A program made the position numbers and the translations under genes. Of a stretch of 64,000 bases of DNA, positions 9,436 through 17,998 are shown piece by piece. Position 1 is the stretch's first letter, and every line of letters begins with the position of its first letter. Location of the stretch: NCBI GenBank assembly GCA_017305555.1, contig JAFKKM010000032.1, positions 1 through 64,000 on the forward strand, in the 5' to 3' direction. Origin of the DNA: Hyphomicrobiales bacterium. Lineage in GTDB: Bacteria; Pseudomonadota; Alphaproteobacteria; Rhizobiales; Xanthobacteraceae. The notes under the pieces are model-generated. The model made no database searches and was not told where the DNA came from. It saw only the letters and a list, made by a program, of their open reading frames with translations.

Positions 9436-10557
9436 TTACGTCTGCACCGTTAAAATCGGATTCATCACCAAGCCGAAACTGCGCAACTGTCCAAGCAATT
9501 CGCGATGGCCGAACGCCTGGCAGCCCGAGGCGAAGCCGACTTTACGCGGTGGCTGTTGCAGCAGCGAGTAGGCCGCATAGGCTTGCAGCATTCCGGTCTG
9601 CTTGTAGTTGCAGTTGCCGTGGATCACGCAATGCGCGCGGCCGAGCGGGCCTGATGCGTAGACCGAGTCGATCGACGTGTTGATGCGCGGATTTTCACGC
9701 GGCGGCATCGCCGCCTGCACCGTTGCGGCGATGTCGGCCAGCGCCTTCTCCTGCTGGTCCGGCGGCAGCGGCTTGATGTTCTCCTTCACCATCTGAGTGG
9801 TCTGCACCACGCCTTCCATCACCGCGCGTTGCAGCACGCCGCCCATCACGCGGCAGTTGGCGACACGTGGATAGTTCTTGAACCACACCGGATGCGCGGT
9901 GCCGCCCCACGGCACGGCGATGGCGGTTTCGTGCTGGCCAGGCACCACGACATCGGCGCGCGCAGTGACGTCCCATTCGAGAAACTTGTTCTGCTCGAGG
10001 TAGTACCAGTTCGCCTTGAGGATGGTGAAGATAGTCTGCGTCGAGGCGTAGGTCGGAAAGCCCTTCCAGAACACCAGAATGTCCAGCGTATCGAGGCCGG
10101 GCGTTTCGAGGCAGATGTTCGCGGCGATCTCGCCCGTGGTGTACATCTGCGCGAGGTTCGGCGACAGCAGCAGGTTTTTCTTGGCGAAGGCATCGCCCCA
10201 GGTTTTCTGCGCGTGCAGCACCCAGTCCTGTTCGCCGGTCGTGTCAGTGTAGTGGCAACCGGCGGCAAGACAGGCTTCGACGACTTCGCTGCCGTATTTG
10301 ATGAAGGGGCCGACCATGTTGCTGACAACGCTGGCGCCCTTGAACAGTTTCGTCAGCGCCTCGACGTTGTGCTCGACGCCGACGACTTCGTAGTCAGCGG
10401 TTTCAATGCCGGGAATTTTCTCGACGACGGCTTGCACCTTGGCCTTGTCGCGGCCGGCGGCAATGAAGGGCACGTTGTATTCGCGCAAGTACTCACACAC
10501 TAGACGCCCAGTGTAACCGGATACGCCGTAGACCACGACGGGTCGCTTATCGCTCAT
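9436..10557 (-). CDS. saccharopine dehydrogenase-like NAD(P)-binding oxidoreductase
   Basis: The 373-residue product starts with a Rossmann fold motif GVSGYTG at residues 11-17, the arrangement seen in saccharopine dehydrogenase-like proteins and trans-acting enoyl reductases. The rest fits that broad family, but I cannot assign a substrate. The ATG at 10557 is preceded by GGGAGGACG, which fixes the start; longer in-frame extensions upstream run into the SDR gene. It lies 65 bases downstream of the SDR at 10623-11426 on the same strand, so the two are probably one operon controlled by the divergent TetR gene. Confidence 0.85.
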   Translation of the reverse strand: MSDKRPVVVYGVSGYTGRLVCEYLREYNVPFIAAGRDKAKVQAVVEKIPGIETADYEVVGVEHNVEALTKLFKGASVVSNMVGPFIKYGSEVVEACLAAGCHYTDTTGEQDWVLHAQKTWGDAFAKKNLLLSPNLAQMYTTGEIAANICLETPGLDTLDILVFWKGFPTYASTQTIFTILKANWYYLEQNKFLEWDVTARADVVVPGQHETAIAVPWGGTAHPVWFKNYPRVANCRVMGGVLQRAVMEGVVQTTQMVKENIKPLPPDQQEKALADIAATVQAAMPPRENPRINTSIDSVYASGPLGRAHCVIHGNCNYKQTGMLQAYAAYSLLQQPPRKVGFASGCQAFGHRELLGQLRSFGLVMNPILTVQT

Positions 10558-10622
10558 GATGTCGTCCTCCCTGTCTCGTTGTGATGCGTTGTTGCGTCTG
10601 ATGCTGAAGCTCAGGTGCCAGT

Positions 10623-11426
10623 TTACGTACCCATGCCGCCATCGACGGGCAGGCCGATGCCGGTGATGAAGCGCGCCTCGTCGCTGCACAGGAACACGGC
10701 GGCGTCGGCGATCTCGCTGATCTCGGCAAGACGGCCGAGCGGCGTCTGCTCGATCACCGAGGCGACGGCGGCGTTGACGTCGGCGGCAAGGCCGAGCGCG
10801 GCGATGTCGGTTGCGAGCTTCATGCCCATCTCGGTCGGCGCGAGGCCCGGATAGATGCAGTTCACCCGCACGCCGTAGCCGAGCTTGCCGGCTTCCATCG
10901 CGCCGATCCGCGTCATGCGATCGACGGCGGACTTGGTCGCCGAGTATCCGGCGATCGACGGGTAGGCGATGGTGGCGGCAACGGAGGAGATGTTGACGAT
11001 GGCGCCGCCCTTGCCAGCAGCCCCGCCGGGCTTCATGGCGCGGAAGGCGTGCTTCATGCCGAGCCCGGTGCCGACAATATTGACGTCGCACATGCGGCGC
11101 ATGTCGTCCGCTTTGATGTCGATCAGTAGCGAGGTGAGTTCAATGCCGGCATTGTTGATGAGAATGTCGTAGCCGCCGAGCTCGGACACGGTCGCCGCGA
11201 CCGCCTTTTCCCATTGCGCATCGTCGGTGACGTTGAGTTCGACAAAGCCGGTCTTCACACCGGATTTGCCGATCTTCGCGGCAGTCTCCTTGCCGAGATC
11301 CGAAAGGATATCGGTGATCATCACCGAAGCGCCGGCGTTCGCCAGCGCTATCGCGATGGCTTCGCCGATGCCGCGCGCGCCGCCGGTCACCAGGGCCTTG
11401 CGGCCAGTCAAACGTCCTCCACTCAT
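10623..11426 (-). CDS. SDR family oxidoreductase
   Basis: A short-chain dehydrogenase/reductase of 267 residues. It has the cofactor motif TGGARGIG (14-21), NNAG (91-94), Ser147-Ser148 and the catalytic Tyr161 and Lys165 (YSATK). The acidic Asp39 after beta-2 suggests NAD rather than NADP preference. The start is fixed by GGGAGG upstream of the ATG at 11426. It is the first gene of a two-gene minus-strand operon that faces away from a TetR regulator, across a region with inverted repeats. The substrate is unknown; an alcohol or hydroxyacyl compound is a family-level guess. Confidence 0.9.
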   Translation of the reverse strand: MSGGRLTGRKALVTGGARGIGEAIAIALANAGASVMITDILSDLGKETAAKIGKSGVKTGFVELNVTDDAQWEKAVAATVSELGGYDILINNAGIELTSLLIDIKADDMRRMCDVNIVGTGLGMKHAFRAMKPGGAAGKGGAIVNISSVAATIAYPSIAGYSATKSAVDRMTRIGAMEAGKLGYGVRVNCIYPGLAPTEMGMKLATDIAALGLAADVNAAVASVIEQTPLGRLAEISEIADAAVFLCSDEARFITGIGLPVDGGMGT

Positions 11427-11529
11427 GGTCTCGCCTCCCTTGAAAAGGTCAATCGTTCCAAGGATCTGCTCCGCGGTACGGTTCGTTCCCGGTTGCGGGG
11501 AAGGCGGATCGGCCGATGGAGACAGTTTG

Positions 11530-11589
11530 CTTGACGATTGCCCAAATTTTATTATCCGAATGTCAAAGAGAATCTTGACGATTGTCAAG
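11530..11589. promoter_or_regulatory. probable TetR-family operator region
   Basis: A near-perfect inverted repeat CTTGACGATTGTCAAG lies at 11574-11589. A second site with the same left half, CTTGACGATTG, lies at 11530-11540, and TGTCAA at 11561-11566 forms another half-site. The region lies between a divergent TetR regulator and the SDR operon it probably controls. TetR proteins usually bind such short palindromes near their own promoters, so the assignment combines a visible repeat with family knowledge. Confidence 0.7.
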
Positions 11590-11686
11590 AGATCGTCTTG
11601 GGTGAACCGGAGATTTTTTCTGCGCGAGTTGGCATGATCGGCTGTGCGGCAGCCGGTGCGCCGAGTCGCGGAACGACGGGTTGGAC

Positions 11687-12331
11687 ATGAATCAAGCGTT
11701 GCTGAAAGCGAAGGCGGGCAGGGATGCGCCGCCGCGGCGCGGGCGGCTTCCGGTCGACAAGTTCAATGCGCGACGCGTCGAACTGGCCGAGGCTGCGCTC
11801 GCAACGCTCGCCGACGTCGGTTATGCGCGGACCAGCCTGCGCGAGATCGCGCAGAAATCCGAATTCACGCACGGCGTGCTGCACTATTACTTCAGCGACA
11901 AGTTCGACCTGATCTGTTGCAGCGTGCGCTACTACAAAGCGAAGTGCGTCACGCGCTATGACCAGATCACCGCAACGGCCCGCAGCCGCGAGGAGTTGCT
12001 CGAAGGTTTTCTGGAGAAGCTCGGCGAGACGATCCGCACCGAAGCGCATATGCATCGGTTGTGGTACGACCTGCGCGCGCAGGCCTTATTCGAAAGCGCG
12101 TTTCGCGACGACGTCACCGCTATCGACAAGAGCCTGGAAGACATGGTGTGGCGCATCATGTCGCGCTACGCCGCGCTCGGCGATAAGCAGATCGCGGTGT
12201 CTCCGGAAGCGCTCTACGCGTTGTTCGACGGCCTGTTCCAGAAGTATCTGTTGCAGCATCTGTCCGGCGACACCGATGCCATCTCGGCGCTCCAGTCCGA
12301 GTTGCGACGCCTGCTGCCGATGATCGGATAA
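11687..12331 (+). CDS. TetR/AcrR family transcriptional regulator
   Basis: The 214-residue protein has a TetR-type DNA-binding domain: helix 1 around residues 28-43 and the helix-turn-helix in 49-70 with TSLREIAQKSEFTHGVLHYYF, followed by the KFDLI stretch. Residues 75-214 are the variable ligand-binding and dimerisation domain. The ATG at 11687 is preferred; a TTG lies two codons upstream. It is transcribed away from the SDR operon and probably represses it and itself through the repeats at 11530-11589. The inducer is unknown; an acyl-CoA or fatty-acid-like ligand is only a guess from the enzymes nearby. Confidence 0.9.
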   Translation: MNQALLKAKAGRDAPPRRGRLPVDKFNARRVELAEAALATLADVGYARTSLREIAQKSEFTHGVLHYYFSDKFDLICCSVRYYKAKCVTRYDQITATARSREELLEGFLEKLGETIRTEAHMHRLWYDLRAQALFESAFRDDVTAIDKSLEDMVWRIMSRYAALGDKQIAVSPEALYALFDGLFQKYLLQHLSGDTDAISALQSELRRLLPMIG

Positions 12332-12494
12332 CCGAATCGGACGACCGCGCCCGTCTTGTGCAGCATCGCCGTTCACAGCGTCTTGAGGTATGATCGCCTG
12401 TGTCACGCTGGCGAATGTCGGTGTTCGTCTCCACATCAGGGGACCTCGCCGCGCCAGGCGGCCACTATGCGACCGCATCATCAGGAATATCTTC

Positions 12495-13289
12495 ATGAAA
12501 ATCGATCTGTCGGGCACCACAGCTCTCGTCACCGGTTCAACCTCCGGCATCGGTCATGCCATCGCCAAAGGGCTCGCGGCGACGGGAGCGAAGGTCATCG
12601 TCAACGGACGCACGCAATCCAAGGTGGATGAGGCGGTGGCCGCGCTGAAGAAGGCCGTGAACGGCGCGACGATCGAAGGCGTCGCGGCAAATGTTTCGAC
12701 GGCGGAAGGTTGCGCGGCACTGGTCAAGGCGGTGCCGAGCGTCGATATCCTCATCAACAACACCGGAATCTTCGAGCCGAAGGAATTCTTCGACATTCCA
12801 GACGAGGACTGGCAGCGCTTCTTCAATGTCAACGTGATGTCCGGCATTCGGTTGTCGCGCGCGTATATGCCGGCGATGCTCAAGCGCAACTGGGGACGTA
12901 TCATCTTCATCGCCTCCGAATCCGCGATCATGATTCCGAAGGAGATGATCCACTACGGCATGACGAAAACGGCGCAGTTGTCGGTGTCGCGTGGCCTGGC
13001 CGAATTGACGCGCGGCACCGCCGTGACGGTGAATGCCGTGATGCCGGGGCCGACCATGTCGGAAGGTGTCGAGACGTTCGTGAAGAATCTCGCCAAACAG
13101 AACGGGCAATCCATTGAGACCGCCGCCGCGAACTTCATCAAGGAGCACCGGCCGTCGTCGCTGATTCAGCGTTTCGCCAGCGTCGACGAGATCGCGAATA
13201 TGGTGGTCTATGTCGCCTCGCGTGAAGCCGCGGTTACCAATGGCGCGGCGTTGCGGGCTGAGGGCGGGCTGGTGCCGACCATTGCATAG
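12495..13289 (+). CDS. SDR family oxidoreductase
   Basis: A 264-residue short-chain dehydrogenase/reductase with TGSTSGIG (13-20), NNTG (88-91, where NNAG is usual), Ser141 and the catalytic Tyr154/Lys158 pair (YGMTK). Arg39 after beta-2 suggests NADP preference. The start at 12495 gives the normal SDR N-terminus; in-frame sequence upstream has no SDR similarity. The gene is 163 bases after the TetR gene on the same strand and may lie outside its operon. The substrate is unknown. Confidence 0.88.
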   Translation: MKIDLSGTTALVTGSTSGIGHAIAKGLAATGAKVIVNGRTQSKVDEAVAALKKAVNGATIEGVAANVSTAEGCAALVKAVPSVDILINNTGIFEPKEFFDIPDEDWQRFFNVNVMSGIRLSRAYMPAMLKRNWGRIIFIASESAIMIPKEMIHYGMTKTAQLSVSRGLAELTRGTAVTVNAVMPGPTMSEGVETFVKNLAKQNGQSIETAAANFIKEHRPSSLIQRFASVDEIANMVVYVASREAAVTNGAALRAEGGLVPTIA

Positions 13290-13330
13290 CGACTGATGTC
13301 GCAGTCGCGTTGACGCATCGCTGTACGTAG

Positions 13331-13367
13331 CAAAGCCCGCGAACCTGCAAGAGGTGCGCGGGCTTTG
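13331..13367. terminator. stem-loop between converging SDR and porin genes
   Basis: The inverted repeat CAAAGCCCGCG / CGCGGGCTTTG has a 15-base loop and lies between two genes that converge. There is no long T-run on either side, but the AAAG/CTTT ends give short U-stretches on both strands, so a bidirectional terminator is likely. Confidence 0.6.
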
Positions 13368-13482
13368 TGGTATTGATCCGGGGCTTCGTTTTGTTGATCG
13401 TCATGCCGCAGCCGAGGGCATTCGGCGCGGCGTGCGACTTGAAGGCGAGGGGCGCCGCGCGAGGCGACGCCCCGACGGGGCG

Positions 13483-14886
13483 TTAGAACGCGAACTGCGT
13501 GCGCATCGCGAAGGCGTCGTACTTCGCGCCACGATCCGCGCCGGCGAGGTTGGTCTTCTGCACGGTGCCGTGGATCCAGTTGAACATCATCCGCATGTTC
13601 TGGTTGAGATACCAGTTGAGGCCGACAGTGATGTTTTCCTGGGTGCCGCCGAAGATGGTCTTGTCGTTGAGATCGACATAGCTGTAACGCGCGGCGATTT
13701 CCCACGCGCCGGTGCCGCCGGTCATATCCCAGTAGAAGGGATTGGCCGGGTTGACGCCGCCGAGCGAACCGGAGGAGGCGCTGTACTTGCGCTTTTCGCC
13801 GGTGAGGATGTAGCCGGCCTGCGCGTAGCCGCCCTTGAAGTGAAGATCAGGCAGCGCGAAGCGCGAGATCGAATAGTCGAAGTATTCGCCCTGGGCATGG
13901 AAGCTGCCGACGGTGGCGGCGGCTTCGGCGCTCAGCACCAGCGCGTTGTTGACGTTGGAGAGCGCCCCGGTGTCGAGTACGCGGGTCGGATCGATACGCA
14001 CCTCGATGCGCTCGCGCATCCGGATGTCGTTGACATTCGGTGCGCCGCCGGTATCCGCGAGATACAAGACGTCGCCGCCGAACAGGAAGGCGCCGGCGTC
14101 GGTGTTGATCGGCGCGAACACGAGACGGCCGGTGGCGGCATAAGGCGTGCGCAACGAGTGATCGTAGCCGGTGGTCGGTCCCGTGAGGTACGCGCCAGCC
14201 CACCACCAACTGTCGTTGCCGCGCACACCGAAGGCGGCGCGGTTGTCACCGGCGCCGAGGTCGGTCGCCAGCACCTGCGAGGAAGCACGCTCCATGAAGG
14301 TGATGTTGTTCGAACTGGTGGCTTCGTCGAGGGTGTAGGGCACGTCCATGTAACCGCCCTCGATCCGCATATTCTTGAAGCCTTTGTACGAGACATAGGC
14401 GTTGTTGAGCAGCACCGGACCGTCCTGCGAACCGCCGCCGTCGAACACCAGCGCGTACTCCCAGTCGCGGGCGAACACGCCGGTGAGGCCGATGCGGGCG
14501 CGGCGGGCATTGACGCCGCTTTGCAAATCTTGCGGCGAGGTGGCCGCGGAATTCGGACGATAGGAATAGGTGCCGACGTCAAGGTGGAGGCGGCCCGTGA
14601 TACCGACGCAGTTATATCCGTCCGCGGTGCAGATGGTCGGGCGATTGCCCTTCATCGAGACCAGCACGTCCGGCGGCGCGAACTTCGCCTTGGTCGGCAT
14701 ATAGCCCGCGCTTGCATTCAGAAATGTCTTTTGCTGAACGGCATTCAGCTTCTTTTCCAGCGCGCGGATTTGCTTTTGCAGGCTTTCGACCTGCTCGGTG
14801 GTCGCCGATTGCGCGTGCGCTTGCGTCGCACTGAGCGCGCCGGCCAGACCGATCGCCCCCAAGATGAATTTGGTTTTTGCCGACAT
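13483..14886 (-). CDS. OprP/OprO-like outer-membrane porin
   Basis: The 467-residue product has a signal peptide (1-25, cleaved after AHA), a short coiled coil (about 32-50, VESLQKQIRALEKKLNAVQ) and then a beta-barrel-type sequence with alternating aromatic and polar residues that ends in Phe (RTQFAF), the usual C-terminal signal for outer-membrane assembly. The layout of coiled coil plus barrel matches phosphate-selective porins O and P. Ligand selectivity cannot be read from the sequence. AGGGGAA precedes the ATG at 14886. In-frame sequence extends upstream but the signal peptide fixes the start. Confidence 0.87.
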   Translation of the reverse strand: MSAKTKFILGAIGLAGALSATQAHAQSATTEQVESLQKQIRALEKKLNAVQQKTFLNASAGYMPTKAKFAPPDVLVSMKGNRPTICTADGYNCVGITGRLHLDVGTYSYRPNSAATSPQDLQSGVNARRARIGLTGVFARDWEYALVFDGGGSQDGPVLLNNAYVSYKGFKNMRIEGGYMDVPYTLDEATSSNNITFMERASSQVLATDLGAGDNRAAFGVRGNDSWWWAGAYLTGPTTGYDHSLRTPYAATGRLVFAPINTDAGAFLFGGDVLYLADTGGAPNVNDIRMRERIEVRIDPTRVLDTGALSNVNNALVLSAEAAATVGSFHAQGEYFDYSISRFALPDLHFKGGYAQAGYILTGEKRKYSASSGSLGGVNPANPFYWDMTGGTGAWEIAARYSYVDLNDKTIFGGTQENITVGLNWYLNQNMRMMFNWIHGTVQKTNLAGADRGAKYDAFAMRTQFAF

Positions 14887-15264
14887 GAAGTTCCCCTGTT
14901 GTCGAGACAAATTGCTCCTGCTCCCGCGGCATCGCTGCCGCAGGCCGGATCGATTTTTGTTTTTGGGTCGATGTTGTTGTGTCGCTCGCCTTACGGCGAA
15001 GAAAGTGATCGTCCCCAGCAAGCCCCGTTCGAAGCTCGGGCGGAAACTAGAAACCTTCGATTACAGTTGTGCGACAGCGACACATGCGATGTGCGGCGTC
15101 GCGCCGCAGGGCGGTGTGCTATCCACAATGTGTGGCGCAATTGTCGCTCTTGCACACACGATGAAAAACGACTGACGCGAGCGCGGTGTCTTGCCGTGCT
15201 CGCGTCAGTGTAAATCGTAGGGAATAAAGAACAGAGTTGTTATCAGTCGCGCTGCGTTTTGTGG
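14887..15264. other. 378-base intergenic region upstream of the porin gene
   Basis: This region should hold the porin promoter and the 3' end of the transcript from the MDR gene. A strong hairpin at 15171-15209 is listed separately. No further gene was seen, and no convincing -35/-10 pair could be assigned. Confidence 0.6.
15164..15209 (-). terminator. rho-independent terminator of the MDR oxidoreductase gene
   Basis: The 12-base perfect stem ACTGACGCGAGC / GCTCGCGTCAGT (15171-15182 and 15198-15209) is followed on the minus strand by CGTTTTT. It lies 56 bases after the stop codon of the minus-strand gene at 15265. Confidence 0.85.
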
Positions 15265-16278
15265 CTACCAGCCTTCCAGCACGATCTTGCCGCGCGACGT
15301 TGCCGTTTCGATTTGCGCATGAGCGCGTTTCAGATTGGCAGCGTTGATGGTGCCGTAAGTCTGATTGAGCGTGGTGCGCAGCACGCCTTTATCGATCAGG
15401 TCAGCGACATCGTTGAGCAGATGATTCTGTGCGATCATGTCGTCGGTCTGGAACGAACTGCGCGTGAACATCGATTCCCAATGGACCGACGCGGCCTTGC
15501 CCTTGAAGGCGGCGATGTTGAATTCCGGCGGATCGTCGATCAGGCCAAACCGGCCTTGCGGCGCGATGATATCCGCAAGCGCCTTGTAGTGCTGGTCGGT
15601 CATGGTGAGGCTCGCGATCAGCCCGACCGGCGGCAGTTTCAATGCCTCGATCTGCGCCTTCATCGGTTGCGCGTGATCGATGACGACATGCGCGCCAAGA
15701 TCGCGGCACCAGGCTTGCGTTTCGGGGCGCGAGGCAGTGGCGGCCACGGTGAGGCCGGTGAGGCGGCGCGCCAACTGGATCAGGATCGAGCCGACGCCGC
15801 CGGCGCCGCCGACGATCAATAGCGTGCGCGGATCGAGGCTCTTGCCGGGGACCGCGCCGAGCCGGTCGAACAGCAATTCCCACGCGGTGATCGACGTCAG
15901 CGGCAATGCGGCGGCTTGCGCGAACGACAGCGTCGCCGGCTTGCGGCCGACGATCCGCTCGTCGACCAGATGATATTCGGCGTTGGTGCCCTGCCGCAGG
16001 ATCGAGCCGGCGTAAAACACCTCGTCGCCGGGCTTGAACAGGCTGACGTTCTTGCCCACGGCGTCGACCACGCCGGCGGCGTCATAGCCGAGAATCTTGT
16101 GCTCGCCGGCCGGCGGCGCGGCGCGCTTGCGCACCTTGGTATCGACCGGATTGACCGAAACCGCCCTGACCGCGACGCGGATATCGCGCGGGCCCGGCTC
16201 CGGAATGGGGGCTTGGAAATCGACCAGCGCATCGGCGTCGTCGATCGGGAGCGATTTTGTATAGCCTACGGCTTTCAT
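15265..16278 (-). CDS. quinone oxidoreductase-like MDR family protein
   Basis: A 337-residue medium-chain dehydrogenase/reductase. The N-terminal catalytic domain has SVNPVDTKVR (41-50) and GYDAAGVV (64-71), and the nucleotide-binding domain has GGAGGVGS (157-164). The zinc ligands of alcohol dehydrogenases are absent, so it belongs with quinone oxidoreductase/ZADH-type enzymes that reduce quinones or enones using NADPH. GAGGACC precedes the ATG at 16278. It is a single-gene unit with its own terminator. Database names for this group often say zinc-binding, which is misleading here. Confidence 0.87.
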   Translation of the reverse strand: MKAVGYTKSLPIDDADALVDFQAPIPEPGPRDIRVAVRAVSVNPVDTKVRKRAAPPAGEHKILGYDAAGVVDAVGKNVSLFKPGDEVFYAGSILRQGTNAEYHLVDERIVGRKPATLSFAQAAALPLTSITAWELLFDRLGAVPGKSLDPRTLLIVGGAGGVGSILIQLARRLTGLTVAATASRPETQAWCRDLGAHVVIDHAQPMKAQIEALKLPPVGLIASLTMTDQHYKALADIIAPQGRFGLIDDPPEFNIAAFKGKAASVHWESMFTRSSFQTDDMIAQNHLLNDVADLIDKGVLRTTLNQTYGTINAANLKRAHAQIETATSRGKIVLEGW

Positions 16279-16501
16279 GACGGGGTCCTCCGGGTTGCAC
16301 CCTAGTTCCGCCAGTCGGGCGTCGATTGCAAGCGGGGGCGCAACTGCTAAAACGAGGGGCCGTGACAGGGGCGGGCGACGATGGTCCGCCGGGGGCGCTC
16401 CGGCTTGCAAAACCGGTGGGACAGGCGCGAAAACGCCCCGTTCTGCTTCTCTTGAATGGCTGGGATGCCTATATCTCAGCCGTCACACTGGGAATCGCTT
16501 C

Positions 16502-17893
16502 ATGACGCCATTTCGCCTGTTCGCCCTGCCGCTCCTCATTCTGACGATGCTGGCGCCCGCCCATGCCCAGGATCGCCGCGTGCCGGCATCGCAGAACGAA
16601 TTGCGGCTGTCCTATGCACCGATCGTGCAGCACGTGACGCCGGCGGTGGTCAATGTCTACGCGGCCAAGGTGGTGCAGAACCACAATCCGCTGCTGGACG
16701 ATCCGATCTTCCGCCGCTTCTTCGGCGTGCCGGGCCAGCAGCCGGAACAAATGCAGCGTTCGCTCGGTTCAGGTGTCATGGTCGATCCGTCCGGGCTGGT
16801 CGTGACCAACAATCACGTCATCGAGGGGGCCGATCAGGTCAAGGTCTCGCTGTCCGACAAGCGCGAATTCGAGGCCGAGATCGTGCTGAAGGATACCCGC
16901 ACCGATCTTGCGGTGCTGCGGCTGAAGAACACCAAGGAGAAATTCCCGACGCTCGATTTTGCCAATTCCGACGGTCTTCAGGTCGGCGACGTGGTGCTCG
17001 CGGTCGGCAATCCATTCGGCGTCGGCCAGACCGTAACGCACGGCATCGTCTCGGCCCTGGCGCGCACCCAGGTCGGCATCACCGATTATCAGTTCTTCAT
17101 CCAGACCGACGCGGCGATCAACCCCGGCAACTCCGGTGGCGCGCTGGTGGACATGACCGGCAAGCTGGTCGGCATCAACACCGCGATCTTCTCGCGCTCC
17201 GGTGGTTCGCAGGGCATCGGCTTCGCCATTCCCGCCAACATGGTGCGGGTGGTGGTGGCCTCCGCCGAACGCGGCGGCAAGGCCGTGAAGCGGCCGTGGC
17301 TCGGCGCGCGGTTGCAGGCGGTGACGCCGGAAATCGCCGAGACGCTCGGGCTCGCGCGCCCGGCCGGCGCGCTGGTGGTCAAGGTGGTGCCGGGTAGCCC
17401 GGCGGCGCGGGGTGGGCTGAAACTGTCCGACCTCATCGTCGCGGTGGACGGCCAGGCTGTCGACGACCCGAACGCCTTCGGTTATCGCTTCGCGACGCGG
17501 CCGATCGGCGGCACGACGGAGATCGAAGTGCAGCGCGGCGGTAAGGCAATCAAGCTCGCCATTCCGCTGGAGGTGGCGCCCGATACCAATCGCGACGAGA
17601 TCGTCATCACCAGCCGCTCGCCATTCCAGGGGGCGCGGGTCGCTAACATCTCTCCGGCAGTGGCCGACGAATTGCGGCTCGATAACGATGACGGCGTGGT
17701 GATCACCGAACTTGCCGACGACGGTACCGCCGCCAATGTCGGGTTCAAGAAGGGTGACGTGATCCTTGCCGTTAACGGCACCAAGATCAACAAGACCGAG
17801 GATCTGCAGCGCGTGACGCGCGAACGCAGCCGGCTGTGGCGCATCACCGTGATGCGCGGCGGCCAGCAGATGCAGGTGACGCTCGGAGGATAA
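16502..17893 (+). CDS. Deg/HtrA-type periplasmic serine protease
   Basis: The 463-residue protein has a signal peptide (1-22, AHA cleavage), an S1C trypsin-like protease domain with catalytic His105 (NNHVI), Asp135 (TDLAV) and Ser211 (GNSGGAL), and two PDZ domains (about residues 280-365 and 385-460). This is the DegP/DegQ/MucD architecture; such proteins degrade or hold misfolded envelope proteins. The start at 16502 gives a normal signal peptide, while longer in-frame sequence upstream does not. It is followed by a family B palindromic repeat. Confidence 0.94.
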   Translation: MTPFRLFALPLLILTMLAPAHAQDRRVPASQNELRLSYAPIVQHVTPAVVNVYAAKVVQNHNPLLDDPIFRRFFGVPGQQPEQMQRSLGSGVMVDPSGLVVTNNHVIEGADQVKVSLSDKREFEAEIVLKDTRTDLAVLRLKNTKEKFPTLDFANSDGLQVGDVVLAVGNPFGVGQTVTHGIVSALARTQVGITDYQFFIQTDAAINPGNSGGALVDMTGKLVGINTAIFSRSGGSQGIGFAIPANMVRVVVASAERGGKAVKRPWLGARLQAVTPEIAETLGLARPAGALVVKVVPGSPAARGGLKLSDLIVAVDGQAVDDPNAFGYRFATRPIGGTTEIEVQRGGKAIKLAIPLEVAPDTNRDEIVITSRSPFQGARVANISPAVADELRLDNDDGVVITELADDGTAANVGFKKGDVILAVNGTKINKTEDLQRVTRERSRLWRITVMRGGQQMQVTLGG

Positions 17894-17901
17894 ATATCGG
17901 A

Positions 17902-17987
17902 TCATGGCCGGGCTTGTCCCGGCCATCCACGTCTTGGATTGTTCAGCAAAGTAATAACGTGGATGGCCGGGGTAAATCCGGCCATGA
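17902..17987. repeat. palindromic repeat family B (TCATGGCCGGG), copy 1
   Basis: The element begins TCATGGCCGGGCTTGTCCC and ends with a matching GGATTTACC-type arm and GGCCATGA, so it can form two nested hairpins. Related copies are at 37440-37511 and 45047-45134. It fills the space between the protease and rarA and contains an in-frame ATG upstream of the rarA start. Confidence 0.9.
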
Positions 17988-17998
17988 CGGAAGCGAGT

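Noticed and set aside
13354-15213. A 619-codon open frame on the plus strand opposite the porin gene.
   Set aside because: It mirrors the porin coding region and has no family match; the porin signal peptide and C-terminal Phe are clear on the other strand.
17902-17987. Earlier start of rarA within the palindromic repeat.
   Set aside because: The ATG at 17984 lies in a mobile-type palindrome and would add residues not seen in the family; the ATG at 17999 gives the normal N-terminus.
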